DNA from: Actinostola sp. cb2023
Lineage: Eukaryota; Cnidaria; Anthozoa; Actiniaria; Actinostolidae
Reading direction: 5' to 3'
NCBI GenBank assembly: GCA_033675265.1
Contig: JAUJYZ010000548.1
Location: 1 to 64,000, forward strand
DNA length: 64,000 bases
Shown: in pieces, positions 1 through 40,320 of the stretch
Layout of the letters: every line of letters starts with the position of its first letter
Position numbering within the stretch: position 1 is the stretch's first letter
Program-made: the position numbers and the translations under genes
The notes under the pieces: generated by a model
What the model was told of the DNA's origin: nothing
Databases searched by the model: none
Seen by the model: the letters and a program-made list of their open reading frames with translations, nothing else

Positions 1-211
1 AAGACACGTACGGTTGTGAATGTCGGCCCAGGAGAAATGATAAAAAGGACATCATGAGGGAATGCTAGCTACGTGATCAAAGTCGATTCAGCTCTCACGT
101 TCTGATATGTCCGTCCACAGGACCCAAGTTGTACGACATACACCTGTCATCAAGATAGCATTTGCGCTGACAAGCTTCTAATCCGGATACAAGGAATCTG
201 AAGGTGTTGAT

Positions 212-235
212 CACGTGACCATTAATTATATAAAG
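212..235 (+). promoter_or_regulatory. E-box plus TATA box in satellite spacer, copy 1
   Basis: CACGTG at 212-217 is followed by TATATAAAG at 227-235, about 70 bp before the 15-bp array starts. The same pair sits at the same place in the other two spacers. It looks like a core promoter pointing into the array, but no transcript evidence is available from sequence alone. Confidence 0.35.
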
Positions 236-3200
236 ACGTGGTCTCCAATACAGTGAAGATATTCGAAGTCTTTACAACCACCATCACCTGTGTAAGGAGG
301 GGAGATGAAACAAGGGTTGATGAAACAAGGGTCGACGAAACAAGGGTAGATGAAACAAGGGTTGATGAAACAAGGGTAGATGAAACAAGGGTTGATGAAA
401 CAAGGGTTGATGATGAAACAGGGTCGATGAAATAAGGGTTGATGAAACAAGGGTTGATGAAACAAGGGTTGATGAAACAAGGGTTGATGAAACAAGGGTT
501 GATGAAACAAGGGTTGATGAAACAAGGTTGATGAAACAAGGGTCGATGAAACAAGGGTTGATGAAACAAGGGTTGATGAAACAAGGTTGATGAAACAAGG
601 AGTGATGAAACAAGGGTTGATGAAACAAGGGTCGATGATGAAACAAGGGGTTGATGGTTGATGAAACAAGTTGGTCGGGTTGATGACAAATTTGAAACAA
701 GGGTGATGAAACAATGAAACAAGGGTTGATGAAACAGGGTGATGGTTGATGAAACAAGGGTTGATGAAACAAGGGTGATGAACAAGGGCTGATGAAAAGG
801 GTGATGAAACAAGGGGAGATGAAACAAGGGTTGATGAAACAAGGGTCGATGAAACAAGGGTCGATGATGAAACAAGGGTTGATGAAACAATGAAACAAGG
901 GTCGATGAAACAAGGGTTGATGAAACAAGGGTTGATGAAACAAGGGTTGATGAAACAAGGGTCGATGAAACAAGGGTTGATGAAACAAGGGTTGATGAAA
1001 CAAGGGTTGATGAAACAAGGGTTGATGAAACAAGGGGTTGATGATGAAACAAGGGTTGATGAAACAAGGGTCGATGAAACAAGGGTTGATGAAACAAGGG
1101 ATGAAACAAGGGTTGATGAAACAAGGGTTGATGAAACAAGGGTCGATGAAACAAGGGTTGATGATGAAACAAGGGTTGATGAAACAAGGGTTGATGAAAC
1201 AAGGGTTGATGAAACAAGGGTTGATGAAACAAAGGGTGATGAAACAAGGGGTCGATGAAACAAGGGTTGATGAAACAAGGGTTGATGAAACAAGGGTTGA
1301 TGAAACAAGGGTTGATGAAACAAGGGATCGATGAAACAAGGGTTGATGAAACAAGGGTCGATGATGATGAAACAAGGGTTGATGAAACAAGGGTTGATGA
1401 AACAAGGGGTTGATGAAACAAGGGTCGATGAAACAAGGGTTGATGAAACAAGGGTTGATGAAACAGGGTTGATGAAACAAGGGTTGATGAAACAAGATGG
1501 TTGATGAAACAAGGGTTGATGAAACAAGGGTTGATGAAACAAGGGTTGATGAAACAAGGGTTGATGAAACAAGGGTTGATGAAACAAGGGTTGATGAAAC
1601 AAGGGTTGATGAAACAAGGGGGTGAAACAAGGGTGATGAAACATGATGAAACAAGGGTTGATGAAACAAGGGTGATGATGAAACAAGGGTTGATGAAACA
1701 AGGGTTGATGAAACAAGGGTTGATGAAACAAGGGTTGATGAAACAAGGGTTGATGCTGATGAAACAAGGGTTGATGAAACAAGGGTTGATGAAACAAGGG
1801 TGATGAAACAAGGGTTGATGAAACAAGGGTTGATCGATGAAACAAGGGTTGATGAAACAAGGGTTGATGAAACAAGGGTTGATGAAACAAGGGTGATGAT
1901 GAAAACAGGGTTGATGAAACAAGGGTCGATGAAACAAGGGATGAAACAAGGTGATGAAACAAGGGTTGATGAAACAAGGGTTGATGAAACAAGGGTTGAT
2001 GAAACAAATGAAAACAAGGGTTGATGAAACAAGATGAAACAAGGGTTGATGAAACAAGGGTGATGAAACAAGGGTGATGAAACAAGGGTTGATGAAACAA
2101 GGGTCACAGGGTTGATGAATGAAACAAGGGTTGATGAAACAAGGGTTGATGAAACAAGGGTTGATGAAACAAGGGTCGATGAAACAAGGGTTGATGAAAC
2201 AAGGGTTGATGAAACAAGGGTCGATGAAACAAGGGTTGATGAAACAAGGGTTGATGAAAACAAGGGTTGATGAAACAAAAAACAAGGGTTGATGAAACAA
2301 GGGTTGATGAAACAAGGGGTTGATGAAACAAGGGTTGATGAAACAATGAAACAAGGGTTGATGAAACAAGGTTGATTGATGAAACAAGGGTTGATGAAAC
2401 AAGGGTTGATGAAACAAGGGTTGATGAAACAAGGGGATGATGAAACAAGGGTTGATGAAACAAGGGTTGATGAAACAAGGGTTGATGAAACAAGGGTCGA
2501 TGAAACAAGGGTCGATGATGAAACAAGGGTTGATGAAACAAGGGTTGATGAGGGTTGATGAACAAGGGTTGATGAAACAAGGGGATGAAACAAGGGTTGA
2601 TGAAACAAGGGTTGATGAAACAAGGGGTGAAACAAGGGTCGATGAAACAAGGGTTGATGAAACAAGGGTTGATGAAACAAGGGTCGATGAAACAAGGGTT
2701 GATGAAACAAGGGGATGAAACAAGGGTTGATGATGATGAAACAAGGGATCAGGGTTGATGAAACAAGGGTGATGATGAAACAAGGGTTGTGAAACAAGGG
2801 TCGATGATGAAACAAGGGTTGATGAAACAAGGGATGAAACAAGGGTTGATGAAACAAGGGTTGATGAAACAAGGGTGATGAAACAAGGGTTGATGAAACA
2901 AGGGTTGATGAAACAAGGGTCGATGAAACAAGGGTCGATGATGAAACAAGGGTTGATGAAACAAGGGTTGATTGATGAAACAAGGGTTGATGAAACAAGG
3001 GTTGATGAAACAAGGGTTGATGAAAAGGGTGATGATGAAACAAGGGTCGATGAAACAAGGGTTGATGAAACAAGGGTAGATGAAACAAGGGTTGATGAAA
3101 CAAGGGATGATGACACATGGCTATTGTGTTCATTGTAAAAATATATTAGAAAGCAGGTCCTGGATTCACAAAGGTGTTTTGAGACACTTAGGATTTCGTT

Positions 3201-3417
3201 TATCTTAAGACACGTACGGTTGTGAATGTCGGCCCAGGAGAAATGATAAAAAGGACATCATGAGGGAATGCTAGCTACGTGATCAAAGTCGATTCAGCTC
3301 TCACGTTCTGATATGTCCGTCCACAGGACCCAAGTTGTACGACATACACCTGTCATCAAGATAGCATTTGCGCTGACAAGCTTCTAATCCGGATACAAGG
3401 AATCTGAAGGTGTTGAT

Positions 3418-3441
3418 CACGTGACCATTAATTATATAAAG
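3418..3441 (+). promoter_or_regulatory. E-box plus TATA box in satellite spacer, copy 2
   Basis: CACGTG (3418-3423) and TATATAAAG (3433-3441) are conserved exactly relative to spacer 1, oriented into the second minisatellite block. Confidence 0.35.
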
Positions 3442-4638
3442 ACGTGGTCTCCAATACAGTGAAGATATTCGAAGTCTTTACAACCACCATCACCTGTGTA
3501 AGGAGGGGAGATGAAACAAGGGTTGATGAAACAAGGGTCGACGAAACAAGGGTAGATGAAACAAGGGTTGATGAAACAAGGGTAGATGAAACAAGGGTTG
3601 ATGAAACAAGGGTTGATGAAACAAGGGTCGATGAAACAAGGGTTGATGAAACAAGGGTTGATGAAAACAAGGGTTGATGAAATAAGGGTTGATGAAACAA
3701 GGGTTGATGAAACAAGGGTTGATGAAACAAGGGTCGATGAAACAAGGGTCAATGAAACAAGGGTGATGATGAAACAAGGGTTGATGAAACAAGGGTCGAT
3801 GAAACAAGGGTTGATGAAACAAGGGTTGATGAAACAAGGGTCGATGAAACAAGGGTTGATGAAACAAGGGTTGATGAAACAAGGGTTGATGAAACAAGGG
3901 TCGATGAAACAAGGGTTGATGATGCAACAAGGGTCGATGAAACAAGGGTCGATGAAACAAGGGCTGATGAAACAAGGGTTGATGAAACAAGGGTTGATGA
4001 AACAAGGGTTGATGAAACAAGGGTTGATGAAACAAGGGTTGAAAACAAGGGTTGATGAAACAAGGGTAGATGAAACAAGGGTTGATGAAACAAGGGTCGA
4101 TGAAACAAGGGCTGATGAAACAAGGGTCGATGAAACAAGGGTCGATGAAACAAGGGCTGATGATGAAACAAGGGTCGATGAAACAAGGGTCGATGAAACA
4201 AGGGCTGATGAAACAAGGGTTAATGAAACAAGGGTTGATGAAACAAGGGTTGATGAAACAAGGGTCGATGAAACAAGGGTTGATGAAACAAGGGGGATCG
4301 ATGAAACAAGGGTTGATGAAACAAGGGATGATGACACATGGCTATTGTGTTCATTGTGTAAATATATTAGAAAGCAGGTCCTGGATTCACAAAGGTGTTT
4401 TGAGACACTTAGGATTTCGTTTATCTTAAGACACGTACGGTTGTGAATGTCGGCCCAGGAGAAATGATAAAAAGGACATCATGAGGGAATGCTAGCTACG
4501 TGATCAAAGTCGATTCAGCTCTCACGTTCTGATATGTCCGTCCACAGGACCCAAGTTGTACGACATACACCTGTCATCAAGATAGCATTTGCGCTGACAA
4601 GCTTCTAATCCGGATACAAGGAATCTGAAGGTGTTGAT

Positions 4639-4662
4639 CACGTGACCATTAATTATATAAAG
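4639..4662 (+). promoter_or_regulatory. E-box plus TATA box in satellite spacer, copy 3
   Basis: CACGTG (4639-4644) and TATATAAAG (4654-4662) are conserved exactly relative to spacers 1 and 2, oriented into the third block. Confidence 0.35.
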
Positions 4663-7445
4663 ACGTGGTCTCCAATACAGTGAAGATATTCGAAGTCTTT
4701 ACAACCACCATCACCTGTGTAAGGAGGGGAGATGAAACAAGGGTTGATGAAAAACAAGGGTCGACGAAACAAGGGTAGATGAAACAAGGGTTGATGAAAC
4801 AAGGGTCGATGAAACAAGGGTTGATGAAACAAGGGTTGATGAAACAAGCTAGGGTCGATGAAACAAGGGTTGATGAAACAAGGGTTGATGAAACAAGGGT
4901 TGATGAAATAAGGGTTGATGAAACAAGGGTTGATGATGACACAAGGGTTGATGAAACAAGGGTCGATGAAACAAGGGTCAATGAAACAAGGGTTGATGAA
5001 ACAAGGGTTGATGAAACAAGGGTCGATGAAACAAGGGTTGATGAAACAAGGGTTGATGAAACAAGGGTCGATGATGAAACAAGGGTTGATGAAACAAGGG
5101 TTGATGAAACAAGGGTTGATGAAACAAGGGTCGATGAAACAAGGGTGATGAAACAAGGGTCGATGAAACAAGGGTCGATGAAACAAGGGCTGATGAAACA
5201 AGGGTTGATGAAACAAGGGTTGATGAAACAAGGGTCGATGAAACAAGGGTCGATGAAACAAGGGTTGATGAAACAAGGGTAGATGAAACAAGGGTTGATG
5301 AAACAAGGGTCGATGAAATAAGGGCTGATGAAACAATGGTCGATGAAACAAGGGTCGATGAAACAAGAGTTGATGAAACAAGGGTCGATGAAACAAGGGT
5401 TGATGAAACAAGGGCTGACGAAACAAGGGTTAATGAAACAAGGGTTGATGTAACAGGGGTGGATGAAACAAGGGTCGATGAAACAAGGGTTGATGAATCA
5501 AGGGTTGATGAAACAAGGGTTGATGAAACAAGGGTCGATGAAACAAGGGCTGATGAAACAAGGGTTGATGAAACAAGGGTTGATGAAACAAGGGTTGATG
5601 AAACAAGGGTTGATGAAACAAGGGTCGATGAAACAAGGGTTGATGAAACAAGGGTCGATGAAACAAGGGTTGATGAAACAAGGGTTGATGAAACAAGGGT
5701 TGATGAAACAAGCTAGGGTCGATGAAACAAGGGTCGATGAAACAAGGGTTGATGAAACAAAGGTTGATGAAACAAAGGTTGATGAAACAAGGGATTGATG
5801 AAACAAGGGTCGATGAAACAAGGGTTGATGAAACAAGGGTAGATGAAACAAGGGTTGATGAAACAATGGTCGATGAAACAAGGGTCGATGAAACAAGGGT
5901 CGATGAAACAAGGGTTGATGAAACAAGGGTTGATGAAACAAGGGTCGATGAAACAAGGGTTGATGAAACAAGGGTTGATGAAACAAGGGTTGATGAAACA
6001 AGGGTCGATGAAACAAGGGTTGATGAAACAAGGGTCGATGAAACAAGGGTCGATGAAACAAGGGCTGATGAAACAAGGGTTGATGAAACAAGGGTTGATG
6101 AAACAAGGGTTGATGAAACAAGGGTCGATGAAACAAGGGTTGATGAAACAAGGGTAGATGAAACAAGGGTTGATGAAACAAGGGTCGATGAAATAAGGGC
6201 TGATGAAACAAGGGTCGATGAAACAAGGGTCGATGAAACAAGGGCTGATGAAACAAGGGTCGATCGATGAAACAAGGGTCGATGAAACAAGGGCTGATGA
6301 AACAAGGGTTAATGAAACAAGGGTTGATGAAACAGGGGTTGATGAAACAAGGGTCGATGAAACAAGGTTGATGAATCAAGGGTTGATGAAACAAGGGTTG
6401 ATGAAACAAGGGTCGATGAAACAAGGGCTGATGAAACAAGGGTTGATGAAACAAGGGTTGATGAAACAAGGGTTGATGAAACAAGGGTTGATGAAACAAG
6501 GGTCGATGAAACAAGGGTTGATGAAACAAGGGTTGATGAAACAAGCTAGGGTCGATGAAACAAGGGTCGATGAAACAAGGGTTGATGAAACAAAGGTTGT
6601 TGATGAAACAAAGGTTGATGAAACAAGGGATTGATGAAACAAGGGTCGATGAAACAAGGGTTGATGAAACAAGGGTAGATGAAACAAGGGTTGATGAAAC
6701 AATGGTCGATGAAACAAGGGTCGATGAAACAAGAGTTGATGAAACAAGGGTCGATGAAACAAGGGTTGATGAAACAAGGGCTGACGAAACAAGGGTTAAT
6801 GAAACAAGGGTTGATGTAACAGGGGTTGATGAAACAAGGGTCGATGAAACAAGGGTTGATGAATCAAGGGTTGATGAAACAAGGGTTGATGAAACAAGGG
6901 TCGATGAAACAAGGGCTGATGAAACAAGGGTTGATGAAACAAGGGTTGATGTTGATGAAACAAGGGTTGATGAAACAAGGGTTGATGAAACAAGGGTCGA
7001 TGAAACAAGGGTTGATGAAACAAGGGTCGATGAAACAATGGTTGATGAAACAAGGGTTGATGAAACAAGGGTTGATGAAACAAGGGTCGATGAAACAATG
7101 GTTGATGAAACAAGGGTTGATGAAACAAGGGTTGATGAAACAAGCTAGGGTCGATGAAACAAGGGTCGATGAAACAAGGGTTGATGAAACAAAGGTTGAT
7201 GAAACAAAGGTTGATGAAACAAGGGATTGATGAAACAAGGGTCGATGAAACAAGGGTTGATGAAACAAGGGTAGATGAAACAAGGGTTGATGAAACAATG
7301 GTCGATGAAACAAGGGTCGATGAAACAAGAGTTGATGAAACAAGGGTTGATGAAACAAGGGTAGATGAAACAAGGGTTGATGAAACAATGGTCGATGAAA
7401 CAAGGGTCGATGAAACAAGAGTTGATGAAACAAGGGTTGATGAAA

Positions 7446-8112
7446 CCCTTGCACTCGTGTTTGGTATATTACGTCCAACTCGCCACCTCAGCCGATGGCT
7501 ATTCTTATGAAATATAATAAAGCCGTTGCCCCTTCGCCAGCTAAAGAGCGAGGAGGTGGCCATGGAGCGGTTGGTGTATCTATAGCCCCACAACTTTTTT
7601 ATCCAGAGGTAGGACATTTTTAAGGAAATTAAAAAAAATTGCATCGTCATTGCGACCCTGGTACGGAAGAAAACGTTTAATAGCACTACCACTATTAAGC
7701 TTGCTCGGCGTGGGCCCTGGATGTTAGTTAGCTCGGGCGGTATCCTAACCGAGTAACCTTTCCATATTTTTGTTTGGTTTTATGTGTTTGCATATTATTC
7801 GGCTTCGGTAGTTAACACCCACCATGGTATGTATTATTCTTTTATATCATCAGCTCCCATATAATAATTGTTTTATTATCATTCAAAATATATACTTATA
7901 TACTTACTAGATGCAGGTGTCCTGAACGTGGAAGGGTGCTCAATACTTGCGTAGAGTCAAAATATGTAGTACTTTTCACTATCAAATCTTTCTTTCTACT
8001 CCCAGTCTGGTTTCTTCACCTTCTACTGGGATTCTTTTACCACGATATTGTACGATTATTTTCATGGCATAACAAAGGCATATGGAATCCAATAATTTAA
8101 ATCTTTGTTTTC
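7446..8112. other. Gene-free unique sequence right of the satellite
   Basis: The 15-bp array stops abruptly inside a unit at about 7445. I see no splice-supported coding exon, RNA gene or inverted repeat in this stretch. Confidence 0.6.
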
Positions 8113-8171
8113 ACTCCCCAAGGGCTAGCGCTCCAGGACACCTTCAGAAATTGTCGAGAAAGTGGAACAAC
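8113..8171 (+). repeat. 59-bp direct repeat, left copy
   Basis: This segment recurs almost unchanged (two substitutions) at 10231-10289, 2.1 kb away in the same orientation. It is too short to call an LTR with any confidence. It may be the remnant of a dispersed repeat. Confidence 0.7.
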
Positions 8172-8218
8172 ATATATATATATATATTTACATACGCATT
8201 TATCTACTTAGATTTACC

Positions 8219-8706
8219 TTAAAGGAGAACTGAAGCCTAAATTTATCTTTAAATAAAAACAAAGAGAATGTTGTGTACAAACATTTTCTGAAATAATTTT
8301 CAATTGTTTTTATTTTTATGGAGAAGAAACTTGAGTTTTAATTGTAAAAAGACATGGATTACCGCTGAATTAAGCGCGGCTCACTTCAGTAATTATTCCC
8401 CATGTCTGACGTCACCTATTCCAAGGGAAAGTGCAATGTAGAGTAATTATAAGTACATTGTATTTTCTTGTACCCGAGATAATGTTGTGAACGGATTTTA
8501 ATATTCCCCATAAACGACGTCACTAACAAAAAGATCTGAGCCGACGGTAAAACGTTAACGGCAAAATGGCGGATGATATTCTATATTGAACGTAAATTAT
8601 GATAATATCTAAGAAAGATTTGCAAAAATTAATACTCAAGTAATGCTAATATAAGACATATCTAACTTTCTTGAGAAAATAAATTTTGTCGTCAGTTCCC
8701 CTCAGT
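8219..8706. mobile_element. MITE-like element with imperfect terminal inverted repeats
   Basis: The ends form an imperfect inverted repeat of about 25 bp (left ...AAAGGAGAACTGAAG, right the inverse of AGGGGAACTGACGAC, both followed by an AAATTTA-like stretch). The interior is AT-rich and codes for nothing I can recognise. Confidence 0.4.
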
Positions 8707-8729
8707 TAAACCATATAACTATAATTATT

Positions 8730-9152
8730 ATTATCCTATACATATTACATCTCAGCCAATCAGAGTTCACCATTTCTATGAAATACAGAGCGGTATTTCA
8801 TAGTTTGTATTAGCCAATCAAAATGTTGTAAATTATTCCCGCTTTTTTCTTCCACTGTACGCGCTCGCGTCGTGTTGCTACATTTACCAATCTTTGCATA
8901 AAAATTGTTTTTAATTTCGAAATCCAAACTCATTCAAAGCGATTCAAAGCGTTATAAACATGGCTTCAAGTTCGAGATATAATTCAAATCTTCCTAGCTT
9001 CACTCTCAGAAGAAGCGTTAGAAAACAACAGTTGACACGACGAATTCGAAATTCATAGCATTTATTTCTCAAGAACCGTGCAACGAAACTCGAAAAACTA
9101 AGTAGAAACGACTTGACAGTTTTAATTGTTGATGTAATATGTATAGGATAAT
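8730..9152. mobile_element. Inverted-repeat element (about 420 bp)
   Basis: TTATCCTATACATATTACAT at about 8731-8750 is repeated in inverse at about 9131-9151. The interior has two CCAATCA-like motifs but no ORF. It is a MITE-like, non-coding element. Confidence 0.5.
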
Positions 9153-9333
9153 ATGGTTATTCCATGGTTTTCTATGGAATAGGGCGAAAATTTCACTCAA
9201 AAATTATATTATTTTAGTATACAACTCGCCTAAAGGCTCGCCTAAAGGCTCGTTGTATACCAAATAATATATTTTTTTCGTGAAATATTCGCTCGTATTC
9301 CATAGAAAAGCATGGAATATGTACTTTTATTAT
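9153..9333. mobile_element. Palindromic MITE-like element
   Basis: The left half (TATTCCATG..TTTTCTATGGAAT..CGAAAATTTCAC) is mirrored by the right half (GTGAAATATTCG..ATTCCATAGAAAA..CATGGAATA), with a centre containing a duplicated CGCCTAAAGGCT. It directly abuts the preceding inverted-repeat element. Confidence 0.5.
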
Positions 9334-10230
9334 CCAGATATACACAAACTGTACTCCGTATAGTACAAATATGAGTACAATATTTGCCCAGATTTGTACA
9401 GTAAAAAACCGGTTTTGAAAACTAGTTGTGTTGACACGAACTCGTCCGGCCATCGACTCAATGACTGCAAGTCCCGGTAAACAAGCTTCAACATCGTTCT
9501 CTGGTGCTGTATTTTTAGTATAGTGGCTAAAACCACTGCACGATTGTTCTGGGTCAGTCAAAGTCTCCATTGCCAAGTAAATGTTGTAGTTATTTTATTG
9601 AATCAGATGATGAAGAAATAATTATAAGCTTAAACAGTTCGGTTTGGTCTTTTGCACCTCGAGTCGAAATGTGTAAGCTAAATATCTACAATTGAGAACT
9701 TGACAAATTAGACTACAGTTTCTTTCAGTCTTTTTCAAATATTTTATTCGCATTTTGGTAACCAAGAAAACAAAAACAAAAGTACAATTCGTTGTTTTTC
9801 ACAATACGTTTTTACATGTCAACGATTTCTCCGAATTACAAACCTGAATCTCGTCCTAAATGATGAAAATTATCGGTGTTGAGAGACACTTGTCACTTGT
9901 ATTGTCCACAGCTTGATAGATTAGACTTCCTTTCGTTAATATTGTACTTTTGATGAACTTTGAGACGAAAACATACAATATTTGAGCAAGTTTAAGCCTT
10001 GTAATTCGTTGTTTTTCACAATACTTCGCTTGAAGCCACAGAAAACCAGTTTGACTTGATTTTGCCACAAACCAATCAACAGCCGCAGAATTTAATTATT
10101 TATATAATTATCTATTTATTTACTGTATATAGTTTGTTTGTACTTTTGTAAATATTATTCTAGTTAATTTATTGAATGGTTGTAACTATTGTTACTCAAT
10201 GGGTTGATTAAAAGAAATGAAACAAATGAA

Positions 10231-10289
10231 ACTCCCCAAGGACTAGCGCTCCAGGACACCATCAGAAATTGTCGAGAAAGTGGAACAAC
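10231..10289 (+). repeat. 59-bp direct repeat, right copy
   Basis: This is the partner of the 8113-8171 segment, with two substitutions. Confidence 0.7.
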
Positions 10290-11472
10290 CGAAAATCGGG
10301 CGAATTTATAATAGTGTATGCCATAGCCTTGTATCAGATTGCCGCAGACCATCACGATCGCAGGTTCTGGAAATTTCTTCGGCTTAAAATATATTTTAAA
10401 ACATTTCCAGTTCTTCTGCAGTTGTTGTTTATGCGGTGTTTGTGTCTTAAAATAAATGTTGCCAATAACTTTGTTCTGAACCTTTGAATAGACATAGGGG
10501 GTCACCATTCTCGTTTTCGCGCTAGATGCTCTTTAGCCTGCGTAGCAGCTCTAAGGGGCAGGGGCTGGGGATTGGGGAAGGAATGGAGGGGGATTGGGGA
10601 GAGGAGGGGGAGGCACTCCCGAATTTAGGATAGAGGTGTGCCGCCGGGATGTCGAAACCCTGATCCTATTTAAGAATGGAAAATTTGAAGATTCATACCC
10701 TTTCCAAAAAGTTAATACTATTCCTTTGGAAATCGCTAATATCAGAAATACATAGGCTGGCTGTCACGCAAAGCGGATTTTTTATCAAAATAAAAAGAAG
10801 TGTACCCAATTTAAAGATCGAATATTTTATTTTATAGTGAAAAAGCAAAATATGGTACCCAATTTAAGGATCAGGAGGTTCAAAAACCATACCCTATTCG
10901 GAGGCACATACCTATATAGCATATATAATATGGTACCCCCCCCCCCCCCCCCCCCCCCTCCCCGGGTTTTGGCGACGCTTCGTAGCTCATCTCCTTCGGA
11001 GTATCACATGAAATCCCCAACGATTTTGCCTCCAGTATTCAGTGATCCTGAATGATACTCACGAGGGGAGAAATAATCAAGACCGATACTTCTTGTTTGC
11101 CAAAGCCTGTTGGCAAAACGGCAAAAGCATTTTTTCTTTCTAGCAATGCAAGGACATGATTGCTAATTCCTACTCTTCTTTTAGGACGATTCCGTTCAAT
11201 CTCTCCGTTCTAAAAATGTTTGAAACAAATTGTCGACTCCTGTCTGTGAGTCTTCATCAGGTTTGTTTTCAATCATATTTAGAACTGCTATTTTTATATA
11301 TTTTCTTAATATGATCACAGATCGTCCAAATACTACTAATTCATTATACATTTACCCGGACATTTAATCCGTTAATCACCAGCTTGTGCTAGCTAGTGTT
11401 TGGTCGTAGCAAGAGATAAACACAGTGTGCAGTCAGTCGGCTGTTCTTCTGTCCAGAACGAGTAGAAGAAGC
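10290..11472. other. Gene-free region upstream of the kinase gene, with homopolymer tract
   Basis: It holds a G-rich stretch (about 10557-10615) and a run of 23 C (10936-10958), but no supported exon. It presumably includes the promoter of the kinase gene that starts at 11473. I cannot point to a TATA box or other core element with confidence. Confidence 0.4.
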
Positions 11473-39036
<27,564 letters not shown>

Positions 39037-39887
39037 TGTGTTTCTGGATGCCTTACGGTCACCGACATGCAGTAAAGCTGATCACAACCTATACAAAGAA
39101 AACAACGCCGATGTTACTGTTGTAATGATTATTGTGATACAAAAGTATATATTATGAGCAGGGCGTTGCGTTAATTCATTTGTAAAAATCACAATGGAAC
39201 AAAGAACTTCTTTTAATTCGATGTGTTTTGTTTAATGTCTTTTGCCACCCCGACCAACAGGCAAAATGTTGCACCTGTTGCATTCTCTACAAGTCGAAAG
39301 TAGCCACAACTGCTGAAATCCACTACAGTTTAATAAGTTTAATAAGTGTTTCAAATTTACTGTGATAAGTCATACATCACCTAATAACTTATTGGACGAA
39401 GAAACAGCATGGATAAACAAATTACGCACAGGGGAGCCTGAGGGCCTCAATAGAGTGGATCCCTGTGCACTACGCACAGGGATCCCAATTTAGATCTAGG
39501 TGTTCGCTGCCACGCTTTCTTAGTCATATCACTGTATCACTGACGAGGGCTGTTAAGCCGAAAGGCCTCTAATATAAAAGAAGATCTACGTAGCTGTATG
39601 GCGTGTTCTGTTGTCTCTATATATATGAAATCCACTACAGATAGGCCAGAGACATTCTCACTCCTGAATCTACCATTTTGAAAATCTGCCAGCTTTGGCG
39701 ATTCATCGTCGTGAAATCGCATCTCACTCCTTGATTCTTTCAGAAAAAAAAAATCGCTTCTGCGATTTTGTTCTTCACACCTTAAAGTCATTCACTTCAA
39801 CGACTAAGTATCAATTAAAGCGCTTGCTAGAATAGCCTGGTGCGTGCCTCACTGTAAGAGGTTGTTATACACGTGAAAAGCGATGCG
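39037..39887. other. 3' flank of the kinase gene with a hammerhead-like hairpin and short palindrome
   Basis: It contains the 3' UTR, whose end I cannot fix because no convincing AATAAA is close to the stop. It also has a palindrome at 39459-39487 (GGATCCCTGTG..CACAGGGATCC) and the hairpin at 39539. No further exon is seen. Confidence 0.5.
39537..39575 (+). ncRNA. Hammerhead-like hairpin (CTGACGA...GAAA)
   Basis: CTGACGAG is followed by the stem GGCT/AGCC (loop GTTA) and GAAAGGCC. The CTGANGA and GAAA boxes are both intact, with one extra base before the stem, as in the hairpin at 42463. It is probably part of an old Penelope-like or related element. Confidence 0.4.
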
Positions 39888-39929
39888 TACACTGTAAAAA
39901 TGGATTGGTTCTTTCAACCATGAAAAATT

Positions 39930-40320
39930 GGTTAAAATTGTGGATCTGAGGTAACCAAAAATAATGGTTATTTTAACCAGTTATTTAATTGGTTAAAAGT
40001 ATCTATTCAGAAATGGTTACTTCAACCATTTCTATGTGGTTATAGTGACCAATTCTAAATGGTATATGTAACCAATTTCTAATTGGTTAAAAGTATCTAT
40101 TCAGAAATGGTTACTTCAACCATTTCTATGTGGTTATAATTACCAATTCTAAATGGTATATGTAACCAATTTCTAATTGGTTAAAAGTATCTATTCAGAA
40201 ATGGTTGAACCAACCATTTCTATAGTGGTTATAGTTACCAATTCATAATGGTATATGTAACCAATTTCTAATTGGTTAAAAGTATCTATTCAGAATGGTT
40301 GTACCAACCATTTCTATGTA
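39930..40320. repeat. Left subterminal repeats of the 5.9-kb transposon (~100 bp x 3.5)
   Basis: Tandem units containing AATTGGTTAAAAGTATCTAT, TCAGAAATGGTT and AACCATTTCTATGTGGTTAT. Each is rich in inverted TGGTT/AACCA pairs. Confidence 0.9.

Larger units (their letters stand above)
1..7445. repeat. Higher-order satellite: 15-bp minisatellite blocks with a recurring ~400-bp spacer
   Basis: Three blocks of a 15-bp unit (GATGAAACAAGGGTT, with variants ending TC, TA or CT and occasional 3-bp or 12-bp units) run at about 303-3105, 3511-4328 and 4732-7445. A nearly identical spacer precedes each block (1-304 cut by the window edge, about 3110-3510, about 4331-4731). Because 15 is a multiple of three, stop-free frames occur on both strands (DETRV and MKQGL type plus, LVSST, NPCFI and QPLFH type minus). 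These are by-products of the repeat, not evidence of protein. The third block contains larger duplicated sub-blocks (variants such as AAGCTAGGGTCGATG recur at 4848, 5711, 6543 and 7143). No function is visible. Confidence 0.95.

Noticed and set aside
222..3133. Open frames up to 964 aa on both strands over the minisatellite (LVSST, NPCFI, QPLFH, DETRV and MKQGL repeats)
   Set aside because: A 15-bp unit without stops keeps several frames open at once. Indels switch frames at random and no start, splice or composition evidence supports coding.
1..7445. CRISPR-like regular repeats
   Set aside because: Units are contiguous with no unique spacers, and the genome is eukaryotic.
3490..7692. Further long repeat frames in the second and third blocks, including one extending into unique DNA at 7446-7692
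   Set aside because: Same artefact. The extension past the array is a chance open frame without a recognisable domain.
8113..10289. LTR retrotransposon bounded by the 59-bp direct repeats
   Set aside because: The repeats are too short for LTRs. There is no primer-binding site, polypurine tract or pol frame between them, and no target duplication.
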